From positions 1 through 64,000 of the forward strand of contig JAOTON010001937.1 of assembly GCA_034440635.1 (NCBI GenBank): a stretch of DNA of 64,000 nt, in the 5' to 3' direction. This DNA comes from Lepas anatifera (lineage: Eukaryota; Arthropoda; Thecostraca; Lepadidae). The notes under the pieces are model-generated. The model ran no database searches. It saw only the letters and a program-made list of their open reading frames with translations, and was not told where the DNA came from. Each line of letters starts with the position of its first letter. Within the stretch, counting starts at the first letter, position 1. Positions 55,259 to 64,000 of the stretch are shown in pieces. The translations under genes were made by a program, and so were the position numbers.

Positions 55259-57374
55259 CACTGAGAGAAATTTTTATTCCTATGTGCTCTATCTAATCCG
55301 GAATCACGGTCTGCTCGAGCATAAAATAATGCCATGGAACCTTATTAAAGAAACATTTGAGCATGCTTGCTCTCATTAGATCCTCTTCCCAGTATAACTC
55401 CAGCACAGGAAGTGTTTTTGTAGGCTTTGATAGCTTAAAATGATTCTCGGCTTCTAAACATGGTGGGAAGAAGCTTAATATGATACCAATATGGTATTAC
55501 AAGTGGGATCTTTTCTACACCACAAACCATCATTTTACCATAGGTGCTCGACCTATTCTAGCGACGAAATTGAAAGAGCTATTAATATCCTCATCAAAGT
55601 TTCATTTTATACTTGGAATCAATATATTCTGTCACCAGAAATAACCAGGAATATAGGAGCTTTAGCTGAAGAATCATTCAAAACCCCAGTGTATTTTGAT
55701 CCCACGTCAAAGCGTATCCGGAGATTGCGTGCGCGTGCTCGACCCGCGATTGAAAAAACTTACTCGCCGTCTCGCACCATCTTCAGTGTTCCTGCCATTG
55801 CACGCAGAGCTGGCCACAAAGCTTTGGCGTCGTGATCCGAGCAAAATTTGAGGGGAATAGCTGACCCTTTTCACTTTACGTTGACACGTGCTTCTACATC
55901 GATCCAACTCAGGTTTTACGCTGAGGGGCCTGAAGAAGCCACGCTGCATTTGGCATGGTTTACGGGAGAAGCCACATCGACAGACCTAGCGATGATAACG
56001 GAGAAGCTTAAGCTGATCAAGAGGTCAAGCTTAAGCTTAAGCTGATCAAGAGGAGAAGCTTAAGCTGAGTCTGATGACCGATAGACTCCGCTGAGAGCTA
56101 GCGAGAGTCAAGAAGCATACTGGGGCTGCGAAGGTTCAGGCATTCATTCTACTGGTGGCCAAAACCAGGAGTCCGTGTGTGTCAGCTAGATGACGGCAAC
56201 ATGGACTGAAGCCCCAAGTTTGGCCGCGCAGAACAGCCCTTGCTATGCAAAGTTGATGAAGTAGTGAGAAGCATCTGTTACTGTTGGAGACAGTCCACAG
56301 TAACACTCAAGTGTTCTAAAGATCGTTTCAAGCTCACTTTGAGCACAGATTAGGGGCGCTTAAAAAAGATTGAAAGGATTTTCACAGGAGCCTCTGAACG
56401 CACGTCCATTGCTGGACAGAGGTAAGTCTCATTTTGTACAATATCGTGCACAGAATGATATTTTTCAGCCATGACGTGATACTTTGAAGCAAACATGTCT
56501 ACAATCATATCTATATATCCAAAGTAAACGAGGGCTGCTATCTCTGACGACAGCGGCATGTGCTTGAAGTGTAAGCCTGGACCGCTCCTGGGCGATATGG
56601 AAGAGGACTGTTAATTAAAGGCATTTCATGTGTGTCCGAAAAATGGTGAACGTGATTGTTGTTTAATGTTTGTGTTCCAATACAAAGTTACGATTATGTT
56701 ATCTTTTCTCGAGGCTAGAGTGGACTGCGGCAAACAAATTGGATTACCCTCATTATCATCAGACAAAGTCAATGTAATAGCAAGGCCACAACAGCACGAT
56801 AAGTAACATCTTTACAGAAAGTTTCAATTTAAGAAAAAACACGAAGACTAACGAGGAACATCTAGTGAACCCAATGAAACTCTAGGCACGACTTAAAGTA
56901 TGCCACACAGACTACAGTTATGCCAGCATCAGTTTTGCTACTAGACTAATTTTATGCCAAATGCAGACTCAAAAGAGGCGGTTTCGTTTGAGGCTTGCAT
57001 CGAATTCAGTTGCCGTGTTGAGTGGAGGGGCATGTTGTTCTAAACCATGTCTCGTGGAGAGCTGGAATATAATGATTCCATGACGATTTTGCTGATGGAA
57101 TACATTGATGCCGTGGAGATTTTCTATACCGAGCCAAGACTCATTTGAAACCAGGCATCAGACATTTGATTCCCGAGCTTACGGTGATCGTTCTATGAGC
57201 TTCAGAAAACACTACGTGCTAGACTCAATCCAGTCCAAGAGATTACATTGAGTCTGCGAAGGGAATACAATGAGCCTGATTCTGCCTTATTCCAACCGAG
57301 TTTGACACCAGAATCCAGACTCGCTTTCAGCACCGACTCAGTTTAGCCAGAAGGACTCAATTTTTCTCTCAGTG
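55259..57374 (+). mobile_element. CACTA-like element E2, 2.1 kb, inserted into E1
   Basis: Ends CACTGAGAGAAATTTTTATTCC and CTCAATTTTTCTCTCAGTG. It sits inside E1 at AAGCCTG/TGGACCGCTCC, where its own copy reads AAGCCTGGACCGCTCC, giving a TG duplication (55257-55258 and 57375-57376). The left half carries the shared open frame; the right half has small conserved frames (MSRGELEYNDSMTILLMEYI). Nearly identical to E3, so recent. Confidence 0.88.
55491..55835 (+). CDS. Open frame of unknown function in CACTA-like element E2
   Basis: 114 codons starting MVLQVGSFLHHKPSFYHRC and ending in VPAIARRAGHKALAS. Compared with the E3 frame most differences change the amino acid (for example EE/AE, FD/LD, RR/RK), so there is little sign of purifying selection since the copies separated. 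The stop after ALAS comes from a G-to-A change relative to E1, where the frame continues. A second frame at 55848-56045 continues the homology. Confidence 0.3.
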   Translation: MVLQVGSFLHHKPSFYHRCSTYSSDEIERAINILIKVSFYTWNQYILSPEITRNIGALAEESFKTPVYFDPTSKRIRRLRARARPAIEKTYSPSRTIFSVPAIARRAGHKALAS

Positions 57375-57663
57375 TGGACCGCTCCTGAGCGATATGGGAA
57401 AGGACTTTTCATTAAAGGCATTTCATGTGTGTCCGAAAAATGGTGAACGTGATTGTTGTTTAATGTTTGTGTCCTAATACAAAGTTATGGTTATGTTATT
57501 TTTTTCTTGAGGCTGAATTATTCTGCGGTAAACAAATTTGATTAACCTCATTATCATTAAACAAAGTGAATGTAATAGCAGGGCCGCAACAGCACGATAA
57601 GGAACATTTTTACAGAACGTTTCAATGTAAGAAAAAAACACGAAGACTAAGGAGCAACATCTA

Positions 57664-58169
57664 GGGCTTGTTCCAGCGCCTCCATACAAAAAAGATGAGA
57701 GTAGCTTAGGGTAAGTCGGAGCAGGCGCAAGAACCGGTGTCCGCTGGAACGATTTCGGATGAGATGGGATGAGATATCAGCTGATTGCGCTTGATCAGCG
57801 CCAATATGGCGGGCTGGCGCAGCTAAGAAACTAATGGAATTTGATTAAGGCCTCTGATACTCATTTAATGTATTTTAGTGAAAGTAGAATACAGAAAAAC
57901 AACGGAATCAAAACCTTTAGCTGCCACAAACGTCGTTTCTGACTGTAAAACAACTTATTTTAGTATCTCAATCAAAATTCGTGCACCACAGTTGAGCTCC
58001 TCCAACCTCCTCTGAAAACCACCTGTCGTTTGAGAGGAGGTTGGATTAGATTTGAGATGAGCTTTGGCGAGCTTGGAGGAAGTTTAAGGAGGCGCTGGAC
58101 CGGGCGAGAGGAAGTTGAAGAAGCTTTGAGGAGGTTAGACCAGGTTTGAGGAGGCGCTGGAACAGGCCC
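57664..58169. mobile_element. Harbinger-like MITE, 506 bp, 3-bp target duplication
   Basis: Ends GGGCTTGTTCCAGCGCCTCC and, reverse-complemented, GGGCCTGTTCCAGCGCCTCC, flanked by CTA on both sides (57661-57663, 58170-58172). Intact copies of the host element read ACATCTAGTGAACC without it. GGGCCTGTT ends and a 3-bp duplication fit PIF/Harbinger. It inserted into E1's right half and encodes nothing. Confidence 0.85.
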
Positions 58170-58684
58170 CTAGTGAACCCAATGAAACTCACAGGTACGA
58201 CTCAAAGTATGCCACACAGACTACAATTATACCAGCATCATTTTTGCTACTAGACTAATTGTATGCCAAATGCAGACTCAAAAGAGGTGGTTTCGTTTGA
58301 GGCTTGCATCGAATTCAGTTGCCGTCTTGAGTGGAGGGGCATATTTTTCTAAACCATGTCTCGTGGAGAGCTGGAATATAATGATTCCATGACGATTTTG
58401 CTGATGAAATACTTGATGCCGTGGAGTGTTTCTATACCGAGCGAAGAATCATTTGAAACCAGTCATCAGACATTTTATTCCCGAGCTTACGGTGATCATT
58501 CTATGAGCTTCAGAAAACACTACGCGCTAGACTCAATCTAGTCCAAGAGATTACATTAAGTCTGCGACAGGAATACAATGAGCCTGATTCTGCCTGATTC
58601 CCACCGAGTTTGACACCAGAATCCAGACTTGCTTTCAGCACCGACTCAGTTTATCCAAAATGAATCAATTTTTCTCTCAGTGTA

Positions 58685-58918
58685 CAACTAATACCAGCAT
58701 CAGTTTTACTACTGGACTAATTGTATGCTAAATGCAGACTCAAAAGAGGCGGTTTCGTTTGAGGCTCGTATCGAATTCAGTTGCCTTTTTGAGTGGAGGG
58801 GCATATTTTTCTAATCCATGTTTCGTGGAGAGCTGGAATATAATGATATCATGACGATTTTGCTGATGGAATGCATTGATGCCGTGGAGTTTTTCTATAC
58901 CGAGCGAAAGATCATTTG
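58685..58918 (+). mobile_element. CACTA-like element E0, right remnant
   Basis: Continues E0 from 53984 (CAACTAATACCAGCATCAG) up to ATCATTTGAAAC, where repeat R begins. Its right terminus is not seen. Confidence 0.7.
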
Positions 58919-59781
58919 AAACAGGGCATTTCTTAAGGAAAAGTCAGTGGGGGGGGAATTTCTTGCTTTGGCCATTATACTGTCTTTTAGGGGTCAAGAC
59001 CCGATTTTGAGGCGTTTAATAAAACTTAGACGTGTTAGTGTTAAATAAATGTTTATCAATTTTTTAGTTATTCCAAGTCTAGAGATTATAGATGCTACCC
59101 AGGGCTGCCAGTTTTTTTCAGCGGATAAGGTCAGACCAAGTTAGAAAAAGGGCCAAACAGGGGCAAAATTTTATTTTCACTAAAATACTAAAAAAAACCA
59201 TAAAAGCCAGATTTGAACCTAAAACGACCTCTAGCGGTAGTCATAAAACCAATGAAAAAACAATTTGTATCACTGTTTAAAACTAATTGTTGACAGTTTG
59301 ATATTGACTTGACGCAATATTTTTAGCACACTACCCATCTGATAGGAAGCCAGGGGTGCCCTTCCAACCCCGCGTGGCCATGAAATGGTTTTATCCACAT
59401 AACCAGAACATTTTTTGGGATCATCAATCACCCCCCTCCACCTTTTTACCAACAATTTCCTGATCTCAGTCAAGATGGGAGTAAAACGGAGATTTGTATA
59501 ACCAGCCGCTGCGAAAGGCAACGAGGAGCCCAAATTCGTTGGTACTAACGTGGAAAGTTTGCTGTCAGCATCAGGTTGAAGTTTGGCTGGCCCCCTCATT
59601 TTTTTGCCGGTGGCGACGCTTATGTATGCTACCAACCTCAATAATAAATCAACAGGCTAAGCACTTCATACCGCCACACCAGCAACCAGTCTTACGCACT
59701 TTGACTACACCGTGTCCCGTCTAATCCACGAACGAGCTCTTAGCGCTAACAGCTGACTGCATGTGAAATGAGAGCATCATG
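58919..59781 (-). repeat. Dispersed repeat R, copy 2
   Basis: Reverse complement of about 34158-35045. A 123-codon - strand frame (59270-59641) contains MRGPAKLQPDADSKLSTLVP; the corresponding region of copy 1 is frameshifted. No family is recognised. The R sequence continues beyond E3 as the 18 bases 61866-61883, and E4 then interrupts it again. Confidence 0.75.
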
Positions 59782-61865
59782 TACTGAGATAAATTTTTAT
59801 TCCTATGTGCTCTATCTAATCCGGAATCAGGGTCTGCTCGAGCATAAAATGATGCCATGAAACCTTATTAAAGGAACATTTGAGCATGCTTGCGCTCATT
59901 AGATCCTCTTCCCAGCATAATTCCAGCACAGGAAGTGTTTTTGTAGGCCTTGACAGCTTAAAATGATTCTCGGCTACTAAACATGGTGGGAAGAAGCTTA
60001 ATATGATACCAATATGGTATTACAAGTGGGATCTTTTTTACACCACAAAGCATCATTTTACCATAGGTGCTCGACCTATTCTAGCCACGAAGTTGAAAGA
60101 GCTATTGATATCCTCATCAAAGTTTCATTTTATACTTGGAATCAATATATTCTGTCACCAGAAATAACCAGGAATATGGGAGCTTTAGCTGCAGAATCAT
60201 TCGAAACCCCAGTGTATTTGGATCCCACGTCAAAGCGTATCCGGAAATTGCGTGCGCGTGCTCGACCCGCGATTGAAAAAACTTACTCGCCGTCTCGCAC
60301 CATCTTCAGTGTTCCTGCCATTGCACGCAGAGCTGGCCACAAAGCTTTGGCGTCGTGATCCGAGCAAAATTTGAGGGGAATAGCTGACCCTTTTCACTTT
60401 ACGTTGACACGTGCTTCTACATCGATCCAACTCAGGTTTTACGCTGAGGGGCCTGAAGAAGCCACGCTGCATTTGGCATGGTTTACGGGAGAAGCCACAT
60501 CGACAGACCTAGCGATGATAACGGAGAAGCTTAAGCTGATCAAGAGGAGAAGCTTAAGCTGAGTCTGATGACCGACAGACTCCGCTGAGAGCTAGCGAGA
60601 GTCAAGAAGCATACTGGGGCTGCGAAGGTTCAGGCATTCATTGTACTGGTGGCCAAAACCAGGAGTCCATGTGTGTCAGCTAGATGACGGCAACATGGAC
60701 TGAAGCCCTAAGTTTGGCCGCGCAGAACAGCCCTTGCTATGCAAAGTTGATGAAGTAGTGAGAAGCATCTGTTATTGTTGGATACAGTCCACAGTAACAC
60801 TCACGTGTTCTAAAGATCGTTTTAAGCTCACTTTGAGCACAGATTAGGGGCGCTTAAAAAGATTGAAAGGATTTTCACAGGAGCCTCTGAACGCACGTCC
60901 ATTGCTGGACAGAGGTAAGTCTCATTTTGTACAATATCGTGCACAGAATGATAGTTTTTCAGCCATGACGAGATACTTTGAAGCAAACATGTCTACAATC
61001 ATATCTATATATCCAAAGTAAACGAGGGCTGCTATCTCTGACGACAGCGGCATGTGCTTGAAGTGTAAGCCTGGACCGCTCCTGGGCGATATGGAAGAGG
61101 ACTGTTCATTAAAGGCATTTCATGTGTGTCCGAAAAATGGTGAACGTGATTGTTGTTTAATGTTTGTGTCCTAATACAAAGTTACGATTATGTTATCTTT
61201 TCTCGAGGCTGGAGTGGACTGCGGCAAACAAATTGGATTACCCTCATTATCATGAGACAAAGTCAATGTAATAGCAAGGCCACAACAGCACGATAAGTAA
61301 CACCTTTAAAGAAAGTTTCAATTTAAAAAACACGAAGACTAACGAGGAACACCTAGTGAACCCAATGAAACTCTAGGCACGACTCAAAGTATGCCACACA
61401 GACTACAATTATACCAGCATCAGTTTTGCTACTAGACTAATTTTATGCCAAATGCAGACTCAAAAGAGGCGGTTTCGTTTGAGGCTTGCATCGAGTTCAG
61501 TTGTCGTGTTGAGTGGAGGGTCATGTTTTTCTAAACCATGTCTCGTGGAGAGCGGGAATATAATGATTCTATGACGATTCTGCTGGTGGAATACATTAAT
61601 GCCGTGGAGTTTTTCTATACCGAGCGAAGACTCATTTGAAACCAGGCATCAGACATTTGATTCCCGAGCTTACGGTGATCATTCTATGAGCTTCAGAAAA
61701 CACTACGTGCTAGACTCAATCCAGTCCAAGAGATTACATTGAGTCTGCGAAGGGAATACAATGAGCCTGATTCTGCCTGATTCCAAACGAGTTTGACACC
61801 AGAATCCAGACTCGCTTTCAGCACCGACTCAGTTTAGCCAGAAGGGCTCAATTTTTCTCTCAGTG
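59782..61865 (+). mobile_element. CACTA-like element E3, 2.1 kb, inserted into repeat R
   Basis: Left end TACTGAGATAAATTTTTATTCC (first C mutated to T), right end CTCAATTTTTCTCTCAGTG, with TG on both sides (59780-59781, 61866-61867). Repeat R copy 1 shows the undisturbed site, reverse-complemented GCATCATGCAATGTC. It is full length with no nested insertion, so it is the best reference copy. Confidence 0.88.
60014..60358 (+). CDS. Open frame of unknown function in CACTA-like element E3
   Basis: 114 codons, same start and stop context as in E2 (MVLQVGSFLHHKASFYHRC to AGHKALAS), with a second short frame (60371-60562) continuing the homology. It may be the 5' part of an element protein or of a captured host gene. 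No domain recognised. Confidence 0.3.
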   Translation: MVLQVGSFLHHKASFYHRCSTYSSHEVERAIDILIKVSFYTWNQYILSPEITRNMGALAAESFETPVYLDPTSKRIRKLRARARPAIEKTYSPSRTIFSVPAIARRAGHKALAS

Positions 61866-61883
61866 TGCAATGTCTCGGTACTG

Positions 61884-64000
61884 CACTGAGAGAAAAATTG
61901 AGTCTTTCTGGATAAACTGAGTCGGTGCTGAAAGCGAGTCTGGATTCTGGTGTCAAACTCGGTTGGAATCAGGCAGAATCAGGCTCATTGTATTCCCGTT
62001 GCAGACTCAATGTAATCTTTGGACTAGATTGAGTCTAGCAAGTAGTGTTTTCTGATGCTCATAGAGTGATCACTGTAAGCTCGGGAATACAATTTCTGAT
62101 GACTGGTTTCAAATGATTCTTCGCTCGGTATAGAAAAACTCCACGGCATCAATGTATTCCATCAGCAAAATCGTCATGGAATCATTATATTCCAGCTCTC
62201 CACGAGACATGGTTTAGAAAAATATGCCCCTCCACTCAACACGGCAACTGAATTCGATGCAAGCCTCAAATGAAACCGGCTATTTCGAGTCTGCATTTGG
62301 CATAAAATTAGTCGAGTAGAAAACTGATGCTGGTATAATTGTAGTCTGTGTGGCATACTTTGAGTCGTGCCTGGACTTTCATTGGGTTCACGAGATGTTT
62401 CTCGTTAGTCTTTGTGTTTTGTTCTTAAATTGAAACTTTCTGTTAAGATGTTACTTATCGTGCTGTTGTGGCCTTGCTATTACATTAAATTTGTTTAATG
62501 ATAATGAGGGTAATCCAATATTTTTTTACCGCAGTCTACTTCAGCCTCAAGAAAAGATATCATAATCATAATTTGTATTAGGACACAAACATTAAATAAC
62601 AATCACGTTCACCATTTTTCGGACATACATGAAATGCCTTTAATGAACAGTCCTCTCCCATATCGCCCAGAAGCTTACACTTCAAGCACATGCCACTGTC
62701 GTCGGAGATAACAGCCCTCGTTTACTTTGGATATATAGATATAATTGTATACAGGTTTGCTTCAAAGTATTTCGTCATGGCTGAAAATTTCTCATTCTGT
62801 GCACGATGTACAGAATGAGACTTACCTCTGTCCAGCGATGGACGTACGTTCAGAGGCTCCTGTGAAAATCCTTCCAATCTTTTTTAAGCGCCCCTAATCT
62901 GTGCTCTGAGTGAGCTGAACACGATCTTTAGAACCCGTGGGTGACTGTATCGAACAGTACCAAATGCTTCTCACTACTTCATCAACTTTGCATAGCAAGG
63001 GCTGTTCAGCGCGGCCAAACTTGGGGCTTCAGTGCATGTTGTTGTCCTCTAGCTGACACACATGGACTCCTGGTTTTGGCCACCAGTACAATGAATGCCT
63101 GAACCGTCGCAGCCCCAGTATGCTTCTTCACTCTCGCTAGCTCTCAGCGGAGTCTGTCGGTCATCAGACTCAGCTTAAGCTTCTTCTCTTGATCCGTTAT
63201 CACCGCTAGGTCTGTCGATGTGGCTTCTCCCGTAAACCATGCCAAATGCCGAGAGGCTTGTTCAGGCCCCTCAGGTCAAAACCTAAGTTGGATCGATGTA
63301 GAAGCACGTGCCAACGTAAAGTGAAAAGGGTCAGCTATTCCTCTCAAATTTCGCTCGGATCACGACGCCAAAGCTTTGTGGCCAGCTCTGCGTGCAATGG
63401 CAGGAACACTGAACACTGAGAGAAAAATTGAGTCCTTCTCGCTAAACTGAGTCGGTGCTGAAAGCGAGTCTGGATTCTGGTGTCAAACTCGGTTGGAATC
63501 AGGCAGAATCAGGCTCATTGTATCCCCTTCGCAGACTCAATTTAATCTCTTGGACTGGATTGAGTCTAGCACGTAGTGTTTTCGGAAGCTCATAGGATGA
63601 TCACCGTAAGCTCGGGAATCAAATGTCTGATGCCTGGTTTCAAATGAGTCTTCGCTCGGTGTAGAAAAACTCCACGGCATCTATGTATTCCATCAGCAAA
63701 ATCGTCGTAGAATCATTATATTCCCGCTCTCCACGAGACATGGTTTAGAAAAACATGACCCTCCACTCAACACGACAACTGAACTCGATGCAAGCCTCAA
63801 ACGAAACCGCCTCTTTTGAGTCTGCATTTGGCATAAAATTAGTCTAGTAGCAAAACTAATGCTGGTATAATTGTAGTCTGTGTGGCATACTTTGTGTCGT
63901 GCCTAGAGTTTCATTGGGTTCACTAGATGTTCCTCGTTAGTCTTCGTGTTTTTTTAAATTGGAACTTTCTTTAAAGGTGTTACTTATCGTGCTGTTGTGG
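61884..64000 (-). mobile_element. CACTA-like element E4, opposite orientation, runs off the window
   Basis: Begins CACTGAGAGAAAAATTGAGTC after a TG at 61882-61883; repeat R copy 1 shows the empty site CACTGGCTGGG, again at TG. Its right half (61884 to about 62660) and part of its left half (to 63413) are present before another element starts. It lies 18 bases from E3 in inverted orientation, forming a long inverted repeat of about 1.5 kb arms. Confidence 0.8.
63414..64000 (-). mobile_element. CACTA-like element E5, inserted into E4, incomplete
   Basis: CACTGAGAGAAAAATTGAGTCC begins inside the left half of E4, directly after GGAACACTGAA, where intact copies read GGAACACTGAAGATGG. The window ends before the far terminus. 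The expected duplication would be AA. Confidence 0.75.

Larger units (their letters stand above)
53985..58682 (+). mobile_element. CACTA-like element E1, split by E2 and a Harbinger-like MITE
   Basis: Left end CACTGAGACAAATTTTTATTCC, right end CTCAATTTTTCTCTCAGTG. TA flanks it on both sides (53983-53984, 58683-58684), and the interrupted E0 sequence reads GACTACAATTATACC in intact copies. Without its insertions it is about 2.07 kb, like E2 and E3. A CACT terminus with a 2-3 bp target duplication fits CACTA/EnSpm elements; this assignment is inference because no transposase is present. Confidence 0.8.

Overview
This window looks like nuclear DNA from an invertebrate animal, most likely an arthropod and possibly a crustacean. 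The evidence is an i-type (destabilase-family) lysozyme of the arthropod sequence type, an I-superfamily-like non-LTR retrotransposon (endonuclease, reverse transcriptase, RNase H), degenerate TTAGG-like sequence, short introns, and dense animal-type DNA transposons (hAT, TTAA-site, Harbinger-like, CACTA-like). No prokaryotic features (operons, ribosome binding sites, CRISPR) are seen. The taxonomic call is inference.

Only four segments look like host coding sequence. A hexosaminidase D-like GH20 glycosidase is encoded by one long exon (about 4025-5923, +), with a compensated pair of frameshifts and a 5' edge that lies in a five-copy 88-bp tandem repeat. A candidate 124-bp internal exon of unknown identity lies at 16189-16312 (+). 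A complete intronless i-type lysozyme occupies 38825-39271 (-). The C-terminal part of a ubiquitin-specific protease lies at 45806-46159 (+). These genes are unrelated; nothing suggests they work together.

The rest is repeats. 1-3640: minisatellite, purine microsatellite, a dispersed repeat, a tRNA-like SINE head and a first TTAA element. 5924-16188: a duplicated fragment of the hexosaminidase end, hAT MITEs, TTAA elements and a 2.4-kb degenerate satellite. 16560-23100: a hAT element, a reverse-transcriptase fragment and a broken non-LTR retrotransposon carrying a 132-bp palindrome. 23100-30470: AT-rich DNA, a GC-rich island and a 1.8-kb hAT element. 30471-33216: microsatellites and nested TTAA elements. 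33217-38820: old repeats. 40554-50685: TTAA elements and two large satellites (about 50 bp and about 21 bp). 51590-52440: a broken hAT transposase gene. 53830-64000: a stack of CACTA-like elements inserted into each other.

The most notable points are: the nested CACTA-like family (ends CACTGAGAGAAA, 2-bp target duplications) with a recurring open frame; three families of TTAA-flanked elements full of TGACCT/AGGTCA nuclear-receptor half-sites, some with TGACGTCA; the 88-bp repeat that duplicates an apparent 3' splice site of the hexosaminidase gene; and several insertions whose target duplications can be verified against an empty copy in the same window.
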